Shown: one piece after another, positions 7,882-15,427 of the stretch
Position numbering within the stretch: position 1 is the stretch's first letter
Layout of the letters: every line of letters begins with the position of its first letter
DNA from: a virus
IMG/VR virus record: IMGVR_UViG_3300008050_000274
Location: 1 to 25,839 of that record
Length of the DNA stretch: 25,839 nucleotides
Direction: 5' to 3' (one strand)
The notes under the pieces: model-generated
Database searches by the model: none
The model's input: only the letters and a program-made list of their open reading frames with translations
What the model was told of the DNA's origin: nothing
Position numbers and translations under genes: made by a program

Positions 7882-8757
7882 CTAAATATCAGTTTCTTTT
7901 AAAGGCTCAAGATTGTAGAATCGTGGTTTATAAATTTCACGATAGGGAGGCACCGCTACGTGGTCTGATGCCATATAGGCGCGGTACTGCTCCCATTCTC
8001 GAATATCATAAAACCAGTCTAGCTCATGTGTCTGTATCTTCTGATTCAGATTCCACTTCGCGAATACTGTTGATAGATCGAAGTATCTCGCTGACCACCT
8101 CTCGCTGAGAGGGCGCTTCACGCTCGGTAATTGGCCGGGTGAAGGGGGTAAATATTCCCTTGTTGTTATCTTGTTTACGTTCCGACGACATTGTAAGTAA
8201 TCTTCTCCTTTCATGGTAAAACTGATCGGGAGATTGTCCATCACAGTCTGATTTTTATAGGTCAATGAAAAGTTGTTATTAGCATCCTGTATCTGGGGTC
8301 TGAGTTCTCGTAGGATACGATAATCATAAACCGACATCGGGAAGGCAATAAAATACTTTTCTGGAATTATCCATCGAGAGATTTTGTAAGACACAAACCA
8401 AGATGAATAAATCCCGTGCAACACAGACCAGCCATACGAATTTCGTCTGTCTAGGTCCTTGGGATGCACCGGAGTGTAATAAATAGGTACTTCTTTGCGT
8501 ACATTCGAATAAAACTTAGTAAAATCTCGTTTATAATATACGGGATCATGCACCCATTCTCCGACTGCCTTTTTGACAAGAGGGGCCACATCGTTATTTG
8601 CGACGATCCATATTGTCTTGCAACCGGCCATAGCGCAAGACATAACAGCGTTTTGAATAGCTGTATAGTCGGGCGCTAACAGCGTCAATACGTCAGGCGT
8701 AATTGAGCTATAATCAGTTTCTAACTGAGCAACTGGAACAATTCCTGCTAAATGCAT
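7882..8757 (-). CDS. Nucleotidyltransferase-like protein (GT-A fold, tentative)
   Basis: A 291-aa protein whose N-terminus looks like a sugar-nucleotide pyrophosphorylase: LAGIVPVAQL (residues 3-12), then YTAIQNAVMSCAMAGC (31-46) and TIWIVANND (48-56), the order of strand, helix and strand seen in the NTP-transferase fold. It lacks the usual GxGTRL(x)PLTxxxPK signature, so activity is uncertain; HDPVYYKR (70-77) follows. Proteins with this LAGIVP...AIQ...IWIVAN pattern occur in other large phages as far as I recall. It is the last gene of the long operon starting at 16868, and follows a gene of unknown function with a 1-base TAATG overlap. It may act with the aldolase and membrane protein upstream. 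Confidence 0.6.
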   Translation of the reverse strand: MHLAGIVPVAQLETDYSSITPDVLTLLAPDYTAIQNAVMSCAMAGCKTIWIVANNDVAPLVKKAVGEWVHDPVYYKRDFTKFYSNVRKEVPIYYTPVHPKDLDRRNSYGWSVLHGIYSSWFVSYKISRWIIPEKYFIAFPMSVYDYRILRELRPQIQDANNNFSLTYKNQTVMDNLPISFTMKGEDYLQCRRNVNKITTREYLPPSPGQLPSVKRPLSERWSARYFDLSTVFAKWNLNQKIQTHELDWFYDIREWEQYRAYMASDHVAVPPYREIYKPRFYNLEPLKETDI

Positions 8758-9638
8758 TAAAGATATCCTATAGTGCGTTGGTGATTCGCCTTATTTTCCG
8801 ATAGGCTTTCGATAAGCGTTCCTTCGCTCTCTGTCGCAATCCTAATCTTGGGTGACGAGCTTCGATACGTTCGATGCGCCGGCTCCAGTCGTCGGGAGAT
8901 ATATGATGTTCTAAATTTATAATATTTTGGGTTTCCATTTTTTCCGTATCCATTAAAAAGCCCCTTCATCCCCCTTGCTTCCATCTCGTGGACTAGTTTA
9001 AATCGCGCCGTGGTCTCTGAATAGTCAAAATCTTCTATCTGAGAATGCTGCAATCTGGATACCACGCACGCATCTTTCACTAGTGTTTCCCCATCAATTC
9101 TATCTGAAGAGTAAAACCACACCTCCTCAACAAACTTATCGTCAGTTAAGATATAGTCGATTTCGTGCTTGCCGCCGCGATTAAAAGCTATCCAATCATA
9201 ACACGTATAGGAAGGTTCGTCAACCGCTTCTTCAGTTAAAAAATCGAGACAACCGCGATCTCCAAAATAATGACACTTATCAAATTCTACTTCCAACAAT
9301 TTAGCGTACTCGTCTGAGAATACAAAACGATCGTCCGATAATCGTATCGAAGAACAGATATTAGTTAGGGGCACTTGCCCGGACAGGGACATTAGAAAAA
9401 GAAGACGTTCCCAGAGTTCACTCTTGGCTACCCCTACGATCTTGTCGGAGCCAAAGCTTTTCAATTCCCGACGAACAGGGGTGAGTTTAACGCTCGATAA
9501 ATCGATATCCGGCGAGAAGTAATCGAACCGGAAAGGTCGGTAAGGAGCGCTATAAAACAAAGGTAGCTCATTTATGAATGCATACAAAACCGCCGCCAAT
9601 GAACTGCCTACTACAATCTCTTCACGCCCTATCCTCAT
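8757..9638 (-). CDS. Unknown protein with possible Rossmann-like N-terminus
   Basis: A 293-aa protein that I cannot assign. The N-terminus REEIVVGSSLAAVLYAF (residues 5-21) has the strand-turn-helix shape of a dinucleotide-binding site, with GSS in place of GxGxxG, followed by LPLFYSA and RPFRFDYF. The middle is rich in aromatic and acidic residues, and the C-terminus is basic. A flavin- or NAD-binding enzyme related to UDP-galactopyranose mutase is one possibility, but evidence is weak. It overlaps the membrane-protein gene by ATGA (9635-9638) and the following gene by one base, so the group is translated together. Codon use is more A/T-rich than in the replication genes. Confidence 0.6.
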   Translation of the reverse strand: MRIGREEIVVGSSLAAVLYAFINELPLFYSAPYRPFRFDYFSPDIDLSSVKLTPVRRELKSFGSDKIVGVAKSELWERLLFLMSLSGQVPLTNICSSIRLSDDRFVFSDEYAKLLEVEFDKCHYFGDRGCLDFLTEEAVDEPSYTCYDWIAFNRGGKHEIDYILTDDKFVEEVWFYSSDRIDGETLVKDACVVSRLQHSQIEDFDYSETTARFKLVHEMEARGMKGLFNGYGKNGNPKYYKFRTSYISRRLEPAHRTYRSSSPKIRIATESEGTLIESLSENKANHQRTIGYL

Positions 9639-10024
9639 TTAATCATCTCTACCAGGATCCCTAAGACTGCCCAAACCGGGTAGTGTACGTAGCTAATAAT
9701 TCCTCTATAATGTAGATTATCGGGCAGGTATCGGTAATCCCAAATTCGAACGCGGCGTGAAAGCGCAATATTTCCCACTACAAGTTCTACAAGCCAAATG
9801 CACAACGGATAAGTCAGGTAGCGTACATAATTATTAGGCAGCGCCCATTGAACTATATCAAAACCATACGTCAACCCTAGGGCATAAATGGGGAACATTA
9901 ATAAAGATGTGTGACCAACCAGATTGCGTTTATTAGAGAAGATATATTGTCGGCTAGCTGTAAACAGAACCTCCATGAGAAGCCCGAATGAGCCCCAAAA
10001 TATCATCTCATTCACTGCTCGCAT
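9635..10024 (-). CDS. Membrane protein resembling CmpB-type ABC transporter family
   Basis: A 129-aa protein with about four hydrophobic segments: residues ~7-24 (IFWGSFGLLMEVLFTA), ~38-52 (TSLLMFPIYALGLTY), ~68-86 (YLTYPLCIWLVELVVGN) and ~110-127. The motif RIWDYRYLPDNLHYRGIISY (93-112) resembles the WDYSDLPFNLxGxI pattern of the putative ABC-transporter CmpB family (PF06541), a poorly understood group of bacterial membrane proteins. It would sit in the inner membrane. ATG with AAGGAG 6 bases upstream, 3 bases after the aldolase stop. Transport or surface modification is inference. Confidence 0.65.
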   Translation of the reverse strand: MRAVNEMIFWGSFGLLMEVLFTASRQYIFSNKRNLVGHTSLLMFPIYALGLTYGFDIVQWALPNNYVRYLTYPLCIWLVELVVGNIALSRRVRIWDYRYLPDNLHYRGIISYVHYPVWAVLGILVEMIK

Positions 10025-10027
10025 TTC

Positions 10028-10612
10028 TTACTCCTTCAAGTTGGCAGCTAAGGTAATCTTACAAATGTGCTCAAGCCTCTCGATATGCTCGAAAGCCTCC
10101 CAAGGGCTAGCGCCAATAGCGCATACTCCATGTTGGGCCTGTCCCACGATATCGTATATGACGTTCTCTCCACCGTCGGTCATGTGAACGAACGTATGCT
10201 GCGCCAATTCGGGGCTAATTGCCGGCAAAACAGGTACATTGGGGGCGACACGAGTATAGCGATAAATCTCTGGAAACTTCTTCGCCAATTCGTTCAAGTC
10301 ATAGCCCCTCATCATTGCGGCAATCGTGTAGGTGGGGTGAAGATGAACCACCGAACATGTTCTACGGTGGCTGTTTTGGAGAAGCCAGTGCATTTCAAGT
10401 TCACCTGAAGCCTTTTTTGTTGCCTTAAGCTCTCCGTTCACGATGGGGATGCGCAGGATTGTCTCAGGATAGATAATGTTCTTTCTTACTCCTGTAGGGG
10501 TGATATATAACGTGCTCTTCTCCATTCGCTTTACGGAACAGTTGCCGTCTCTTGTAGTGATCCAATTGCGCCTGTACGCCTCTCGCATCACATCGCCCAT
10601 TGCAGTAATCAT
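10028..10612 (-). CDS. Class II aldolase/adducin family protein
   Basis: A 194-aa zinc-type aldolase-like protein, resembling fuculose-1-phosphate aldolase and methylthioribulose-1-phosphate dehydratase. Visible motifs are GNCSV (residues 23-27), YITPTGVRK (36-44), Glu73 in SGELEMH, the metal-binding HLHPTY (90-95, His90 and His92) and a third histidine in QAQHGVCAIG (158-167, His161). These correspond to Glu73, His92, His94 and His155 of E. coli FucA. The substrate cannot be told from sequence; sugar phosphates or methylthioribulose phosphate are options. Start overlaps the AbrB-like gene by ATGA, with GGAGG upstream. It opens a four-gene metabolic group. Confidence 0.88.
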   Translation of the reverse strand: MITAMGDVMREAYRRNWITTRDGNCSVKRMEKSTLYITPTGVRKNIIYPETILRIPIVNGELKATKKASGELEMHWLLQNSHRRTCSVVHLHPTYTIAAMMRGYDLNELAKKFPEIYRYTRVAPNVPVLPAISPELAQHTFVHMTDGGENVIYDIVGQAQHGVCAIGASPWEAFEHIERLEHICKITLAANLKE

Positions 10613-10776
10613 TTCTTACTCCTCCTTGATATCAGTATGGCATTAGGGTTATGCTCAAAATCTCTACATAGTTCGATCTTGAGAGTGTTTCCCTTCTTCC
10701 ACTTAAGTTTCTTTAAAAGTTCTTCGGGAATAACGATGATATTATCGCCGGCGAGACCTTGGATCTTAACCTTCAT
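10609..10776 (-). CDS. Tiny SpoVT/AbrB-domain-like protein
   Basis: A 55-aa gene. It begins MKVKIQGLAG, followed by IIVIPEELLKKLKWKKGN (residues 13-30) and TLKIEL, matching the swapped-hairpin AbrB/MazE fold: a short strand, 'xIPxxLLKKLxxKxGD', and a strand. Such domains bind DNA as dimers and occur in transition-state regulators and antitoxins. No toxin partner is seen beside it; the neighbours are a GNAT-like gene and an aldolase. It overlaps both neighbours by ATGA (10773-10776 and 10609-10612) and has a strong GGGGGG-type Shine-Dalgarno, so it is a real gene despite its size. Confidence 0.75.
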   Translation of the reverse strand: MKVKIQGLAGDNIIVIPEELLKKLKWKKGNTLKIELCRDFEHNPNAILISRRSKK

Positions 10777-11267
10777 TCTACCCCCCAATCACAATCGCAC
10801 GGATCGCACCCACAAGCGATACAAGCACGGACAGCATATTCAAAGTTAACAGTCGCCTCGTTCGTTCTGAATTTGGCCGCACCATTTCTAAGATGAAATC
10901 TTTCAGCCATCTCTGTTTGTGGAGAAAGTGTGACGACACGCTGGATGTTTTTTAACATAGTCTTGGCAAACCACAGCACTTCGTTGATCATCTCTCGGCC
11001 GGCGCCCTTTTCAAAGCTCCATACGGAATACGGCACGACTACAGTGCCGTCGCTATCCGTCATTGCCTCTAGTTCTTGCAAATTGCGAGGAACATCCGTG
11101 GTAATAGCAAGGCACATAAATGCCTTCCATTTACCATCAGCCCCTTTGAGTCCGAAAACCTCTCGGCCCTGTGCTGTCTTAAACTCAGCGCCAAGGGTGG
11201 GGTGAATTGGATCCGAATCTCGCCAAAGCTCGGGCTCACTGGTTACTGTTTGAACACAATATTTCAT
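10773..11267 (-). CDS. GNAT-like acetyltransferase with Cys-rich tail (tentative)
   Basis: A 164-aa protein. The stretch VPYSVWSFEKGAGREMINEV (residues 78-97) resembles GNAT motif A (strand, then xxGxG and helix that bind acetyl-CoA), and AERFHLRNGAAKFR (121-134) resembles motif B of that fold (A..FY.K.GF). The N-terminus holds WRDSDPIHP and a strand KWKAFMCLAITT (46-57). The tail ends with CIACGCDPCDCDWGVE: Cys149, 152, 154, 157 and 159, a dense metal-binding-like cluster not part of normal GNATs. Start by ATGA overlap with thyX, with AGGAG 6 bases upstream. The substrate is unknown. Confidence 0.55.
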   Translation of the reverse strand: MKYCVQTVTSEPELWRDSDPIHPTLGAEFKTAQGREVFGLKGADGKWKAFMCLAITTDVPRNLQELEAMTDSDGTVVVPYSVWSFEKGAGREMINEVLWFAKTMLKNIQRVVTLSPQTEMAERFHLRNGAAKFRTNEATVNFEYAVRACIACGCDPCDCDWGVE

Positions 11268-11995
11268 CCTTCACTCCTAATTCTGCGATAAGCGCCCACG
11301 GTCTCGGGGAATAGACCCGTGGCAATCTCCAAACAAGCCTCAGCGGCCTTCTGAATCTCCCATTGGGCGCCTTCGTGTGTGCGAAGATCGATGAACTTCA
11401 AGAGGTTAGACAGATTGACTGTGCCGTAGTATTCGGTATAGAGGTTCTGTGGTAAAACTCCACGGGATTGTTCTCGACAAACGCCTGCTTCGATAAGTTG
11501 GTTAAACAAAGCAAGGCTGTGGTTGTGGTGAGCACGCATTTTCCAAGACGCCGTAATCTTGTTAGATTCAGGATCATCAGGGATAAAATACATCTGCGGA
11601 TCAATCAACTCGTCGGCATTGCTTGCCTGTCGGTTGCTCTTGTGTTGTGTTCTGAAAGCCTTTGGCTCATAGAATCGGAGATCCACATCAGTATACCGCC
11701 GGGATATCTCATTATACGACCAAGTGCGATGGCGGTGATGCTGACTACGCACAAATAGAGGAACACAAAACTTAAATGTAACACCACAATGCTCCAATGT
11801 TGATGTGTGACGATGCTGGATAAGATATTCGATAAGCTTCCTATCGCGGTCGTCGAGTTCTTCCTTCATTCTTCCAAAAGAGACCCTGGCTGCATTTACA
11901 ACCGACTTGTCGCTGCCATAGCTTTCAACAAGCTGGACTCTGCCAATTCCATCACCATATAGATAAATGGCGTTATTTTCTGTTTCGTGATTCAC
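11264..11995 (-). CDS. thyX: FAD-dependent thymidylate synthase ThyX
   Basis: A 243-aa enzyme making dTMP from dUMP with methylene-tetrahydrofolate, NADPH and FAD. The family signature RHRTWSYNEISRRY (residues 88-101, RHRxxSxNExSxR) is intact, as are the Ser/His region STLEHCGVTF (65-74) and the C-terminal SRGVLPQN that contacts dUMP. I chose the GTG at 11993-11995: it overlaps the holin-like stop as GTGA and has GAGG 4 bases upstream. An ATG at 12028 would add 11 residues and a 37-base overlap. It works with dUTPase, the deaminase and RNR in the window. Confidence 0.95.
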   Translation of the reverse strand: MNHETENNAIYLYGDGIGRVQLVESYGSDKSVVNAARVSFGRMKEELDDRDRKLIEYLIQHRHTSTLEHCGVTFKFCVPLFVRSQHHRHRTWSYNEISRRYTDVDLRFYEPKAFRTQHKSNRQASNADELIDPQMYFIPDDPESNKITASWKMRAHHNHSLALFNQLIEAGVCREQSRGVLPQNLYTEYYGTVNLSNLLKFIDLRTHEGAQWEIQKAAEACLEIATGLFPETVGAYRRIRSEG

Positions 11996-12204
11996 TGTTC
12001 CTCTGGGGTGTTGCTGTAGGTTTTCCAATCAAGCCAAAATCCGGCTGCGACCGCAGCGTGCATTAGTACTGAACTTGATATTTCTATTATATCACGGTAG
12101 TCGTGGAGATGCAAGTGAATATGACCAACAATCCAAAAAGGAATCGCGAATTGCTGACTATACCATACTAAGAAAAACTTGCTAAACTCTCGCAGATTAC
12201 TCAT
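11992..12204 (-). CDS. Candidate holin: small two-segment membrane protein
   Basis: A 70-aa protein with two hydrophobic segments, about residues 9-27 (KFFLVWYSQQFAIPFWIVG) and 42-60 (ISSSVLMHAAVAAGFWLDW), joined by a short loop with clustered histidines (HIHLHLHDYRD, 28-38). Size, topology and place right after the amidase gene fit a class II-type holin, but I recognise no holin family, so the role is inferred from context. The ATG at 12202-12204 overlaps the amidase stop by 8 bases; a start at 12216 would add four residues. The stop overlaps thyX as GTGA. Confidence 0.55.
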   Translation of the reverse strand: MSNLREFSKFFLVWYSQQFAIPFWIVGHIHLHLHDYRDIIEISSSVLMHAAVAAGFWLDWKTYSNTPEEQ

Positions 12205-13114
12205 CTTCTTCGGCAACGATTTCTGCCAGAAGTTCTTTAATGTCCAAACCGGCGCAGTCTATCTTCTTTTTACTGACATGATAATGACTAACAACGCCAT
12301 TAAAGTTGCCGTAAAGGGCATCCTGATGATATCTGGTGCCCGTCTTTCCAGTCTGACTGAGAGGTGTCTTGTACTCTACGCCGGCTGCGTTGTGAACGGC
12401 TTTCCAAAGCGCCTTGGCGGCCTCGATCTGCTCGGGATAGAATCCCAAAAACGGTTCTAGCTTCTCGGAGTGGACCCAGGCGTCTTCAACAAGGGGGCGT
12501 TTGCCAAATCCATTTTTCACGTACCAGTCCTGGTACTTGGGGTAATAGGCGTTTGTTATTTCTACGCCGACAGAGGCGCGGTTAGCACGGGCATGCCCGG
12601 CATGCCATGCGCCATGCTGCATGTCGAGAGTCTGATAGATCGTACCATCATTGTCAATGAGGAAGTGGACAGAAATGCCTCTTTTGTTCAAAACGCGAGC
12701 GCATGACTTAGAGCTTAAACACGCATCCCAATGGTTGACAAAAAGGCGAATATTCCTCTTCGGGCGGCCGGTATAATCGTAATAGGAGCCGGGGTCTGCT
12801 TTAAGTCCACCTTCATCGGTCCAGAGAACAACCTTTTCCCACTCAATAGGGCAAAAATCGCCATGGTAAATTATGAAATTGGAGTATTTCGGCTCTTCAT
12901 CGACCGTATTAGTAACAGCCTCCTGCCTCTCGGTCCAGATACGACGAAAAGTAGTGGGACCACAAAGTCCATCAGCCATAAGGTTGCGAAACTTCTGCCA
13001 TTTTTTGATTGCACGCACTAAATTCTCATCAAAATGTTTTTCCCCAAACCAAGAGGGTTCCCATCCTAACTTTGCTGCCGAGGCCTGATTGTAAAAACTC
13101 TTGTCGATCCCCAT
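12197..13114 (-). CDS. N-acetylmuramoyl-L-alanine amidase (endolysin) with peptidoglycan-binding domain
   Basis: A 305-aa lysis enzyme. Residues ~26-60 form a short peptidoglycan-binding domain (FDENLVRAIKKWQ, DGLCGPTTFRRIW). From ~120 on there is an amidase_2 domain that cuts the bond between muramic acid and the stem peptide. Zinc ligands appear to be His128 in FVNHWDA, His279 in SHYHVSKKK and Cys287 in KIDCAG, with the same His-to-Cys spacing of eight as T7 lysozyme (H122/C130). HGAWHAGHA (167-175) and SVGVEITN (181-188) are other conserved strands. No signal peptide is seen, so it would need a holin. ATG; no strong Shine-Dalgarno. Confidence 0.92.
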   Translation of the reverse strand: MGIDKSFYNQASAAKLGWEPSWFGEKHFDENLVRAIKKWQKFRNLMADGLCGPTTFRRIWTERQEAVTNTVDEEPKYSNFIIYHGDFCPIEWEKVVLWTDEGGLKADPGSYYDYTGRPKRNIRLFVNHWDACLSSKSCARVLNKRGISVHFLIDNDGTIYQTLDMQHGAWHAGHARANRASVGVEITNAYYPKYQDWYVKNGFGKRPLVEDAWVHSEKLEPFLGFYPEQIEAAKALWKAVHNAAGVEYKTPLSQTGKTGTRYHQDALYGNFNGVVSHYHVSKKKIDCAGLDIKELLAEIVAEEDE

Positions 13115-13154
13115 AAATTAATATAGCCCGCTCAATGACGCTCTTTAGGGCTTC

Positions 13155-13424
13155 CTATAGTGTGCCTAGAATGTAATTATCAAGAACTAAGGTAAATAGT
13201 TCGTTATTAACATTAATTTCCTCAACCATGGATTTATCCACCACCACCTTAGAACCGCTCGCAATAGGAAACCGAACGTCTGTGGCGGCGTCTACTACTA
13301 CGGCTGTGATGTGTCGCTCTTCCTTTGTCTTATAATCATCAGGAAGCACGATCCCGGTCTCGGTCGTGTTTTCGGGGATGTCGGGTAACCTAATCCACAC
13401 ATATCTATTAACTGGCTTAAACAT
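13155..13424 (-). CDS. GroES-like co-chaperonin (Cpn10)
   Basis: An 89-aa co-chaperonin subunit that would cap a GroEL barrel. FKPVNRYVWIRL (residues 2-13) matches the first strands of GroES; residues ~15-26 would be the mobile loop that docks on GroEL; TGIVLPDDYK (23-32), ITAVVVDAA (39-47), SGSKVVVDK (56-64) and the C-terminal VLDNYILGTL (80-89) match later strands. Like T4 gp31, a phage version could help fold a phage protein such as the capsid; that is inference. ATG with AAGGA upstream, 33 bases after the RNR stop. Confidence 0.88.
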   Translation of the reverse strand: MFKPVNRYVWIRLPDIPENTTETGIVLPDDYKTKEERHITAVVVDAATDVRFPIASGSKVVVDKSMVEEINVNNELFTLVLDNYILGTL

Positions 13425-13457
13425 ATTCTCTATCCTTTTGGTTAGTGTTGTTAGATT

Positions 13458-15425
13458 TTATATCTCGCAAGATTCGCCATCACAAAACTTTGTACCGGCG
13501 CCGCCTTCTTCTGTCATAAATCTCCGAATCGGAGTGATGTCTTGAATAAGCTCCTCATACTGTTCCTTCGTGATCGGCTCATACGGCGCCTGCTTGTATC
13601 CTGTATCCTTGTACCGTAAGAAAGAAACAGCCTTGAGGCGTGATTCGTACATTTCCAGCGCATTCTTAATCTGGGGAGCCTCAGCATCATTGAACGTCAC
13701 TGTGACAGAGACTGAATTGTCTGCCCAGTAGTGCTGATACTGTGCTGCGATTTCTAGCTGCTCCCACATCGACACGTCTTTCTTGCTCTTAGTGAAAAAC
13801 GGCTCATGAACCGGGAATTCAACACAAACTGTATTAGGTGAGTAGGCGTCTTCCTCAGTTTTATAACCAGCCTCTGACAAAGGAGCCAGAAGTTCCGAAT
13901 CTTTTGAAAACCGAATTCTCCTGATATAGTACTCGGACTCTGGGAAGTGGATTCCGGGGGTAGACCCGTTAAGCAGCGAAACAGTGCCGGAAGGCTTGAT
14001 CGAGGTCATTCTGACTGATTTCGGGATGCATAGCCAATTGGAGTAATATTCATCTAGCTTCTGCACATATTCATATGCTGTGTCGCTCCACTTCAGCACC
14101 TGACGGCGGCCGAACTTATTAAATGCCTGAACAACTCCCGACTGTGACAGTCCGATCCGGCGATTCTTAAGCATCTTAGCGTTAGTTTCAGGCCAGTGAG
14201 TATTGGACAATGTAATGGTTTTCCCATACAGGTACGCAATCTTCAAAGTTTTTAGATAGTCCTCATAATCATCATGCTTTGCTGGAAAGGTCTCGACTAA
14301 GCAACACAATTCGGCATCTTCAAGCTGCTGCTCAACGCAAGGATTAAACCCAGCAACATTAATATCGTCTAAACGAGTACCGTCCTTAAATCGGCCCTTG
14401 GTACGCGCATTGTTAAGCCAAATGTACCCAGGTTCTCCATTCTTCTGTGACTGCTCGGCATGCCATTCATAGTCCATTCCGACCGCGGCATTGCATGAGT
14501 TGTTAGAGCCCCAACGATGATGGTATAGCTTCTCGTCATCGTTCTTCATTTGTAGATATTCTTTATCGCCATGGCGGCCCATAGCGAGTGCCGCGGAACG
14601 ACGAACATTGCCGGCAACAACACATCGACCGATAAGATTCTCAGTATCTACGATGTCTATGGATGTGATAGGCTCACCGATCTTGGAGGAGTATAGCTCT
14701 GTGAGGCTTTGATGTAGTTCCTTAAGAGGTCCATGTCCGCTAGAGGTTCCCCCAAAGCCGCGGATAAGAGCGCCGAGTGGGCGAATGGCCGAATAGTCGA
14801 ACTTTGGCACCTTGCCGCCGAAAATAAACCCATCAAGCAGCATGTGGACAGAGTCGACCCAACCTTCGCGAGAATCATCAATAACAAGAACATCATTAGT
14901 GTACTGCGGTTCCCGAATGGTAATACTTCCTTCACCCTCGGTATCGAACCCGACACCGATGCCTAGCATGAGCGCATCCATCATCCATGCAAATAGATAA
15001 CCACCCTTGGTACTAAGATCCTTAGTGGAACGAAACGCACAATTAAAAAGACCAGCAGCAGTACGCTCTTCAACAAACTTAGTGCCCATCATCCACAGGC
15101 CGCGGCCGGGAGGGGTCCACTTCAAGCTGAACAGCCTGTCGTAAGCATCCTTAGCTGTCGCCTGGGCCTTTGCGTCATTCCATTCCAGACCCAGCAGGAA
15201 GACGTGTTGCTTTTGCATATCGAACATTCCCTCAATAACACGCCGGCAAGTTTGCCACCATTCTTCAGTGCCGGGGGCGTCTGTTTCAAATTCGCTCAAC
15301 CTGCGGGCATATGTCCGCTTAAACGTAACATAGCCAAGGGGGCCCCAAGGCACCTCAGAGACCGTGTAGGGCTCTATAAAAGTATCTGATAATCTAAAGC
15401 GCCGAATATTGTTAAGTGTTCTCAT
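13458..15425 (-). CDS. nrdJ: Adenosylcobalamin-dependent ribonucleoside-triphosphate reductase (class II)
   Basis: A 655-aa monomeric class II RNR of the Lactobacillus leichmannii RTPR type, making dNTPs from NTPs with coenzyme B12 and without oxygen dependence. Expected cysteines are present: Cys129 in LFNCAF, Cys363 in FNPCVEQQ with Glu365, Cys374 in AELCCLVE (the C363-C374 spacing of 11 equals C408-C419 of RTPR), and the C-terminal redox pair Cys648/Cys653 in FCDGESCEI. KPSGTVSLL, a phosphate-binding loop of RNRs, is at about position 510. The enzyme needs host cobalamin and a thioredoxin-like reductant; a candidate is encoded at 969-1337. ATG with AAGGA, 2 bases after the helicase stop. 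Confidence 0.95.
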   Translation of the reverse strand: MRTLNNIRRFRLSDTFIEPYTVSEVPWGPLGYVTFKRTYARRLSEFETDAPGTEEWWQTCRRVIEGMFDMQKQHVFLLGLEWNDAKAQATAKDAYDRLFSLKWTPPGRGLWMMGTKFVEERTAAGLFNCAFRSTKDLSTKGGYLFAWMMDALMLGIGVGFDTEGEGSITIREPQYTNDVLVIDDSREGWVDSVHMLLDGFIFGGKVPKFDYSAIRPLGALIRGFGGTSSGHGPLKELHQSLTELYSSKIGEPITSIDIVDTENLIGRCVVAGNVRRSAALAMGRHGDKEYLQMKNDDEKLYHHRWGSNNSCNAAVGMDYEWHAEQSQKNGEPGYIWLNNARTKGRFKDGTRLDDINVAGFNPCVEQQLEDAELCCLVETFPAKHDDYEDYLKTLKIAYLYGKTITLSNTHWPETNAKMLKNRRIGLSQSGVVQAFNKFGRRQVLKWSDTAYEYVQKLDEYYSNWLCIPKSVRMTSIKPSGTVSLLNGSTPGIHFPESEYYIRRIRFSKDSELLAPLSEAGYKTEEDAYSPNTVCVEFPVHEPFFTKSKKDVSMWEQLEIAAQYQHYWADNSVSVTVTFNDAEAPQIKNALEMYESRLKAVSFLRYKDTGYKQAPYEPITKEQYEELIQDITPIRRFMTEEGGAGTKFCDGESCEI

Positions 15426-15427
15426 TT

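Noticed and set aside
10350-10372. Inverted repeat CCACCG...CGGTGG
   Set aside because: Lies inside the aldolase coding region over conserved codons around the HLHP motif; likely chance.
13115-13154. Possible promoter ahead of the amidase (TATATT)
   Set aside because: No acceptable -35 at 16-18 bases; the weak AGCCC/GGGCT pairing nearby has an 18-base loop and no T run, so it is not a convincing terminator either.
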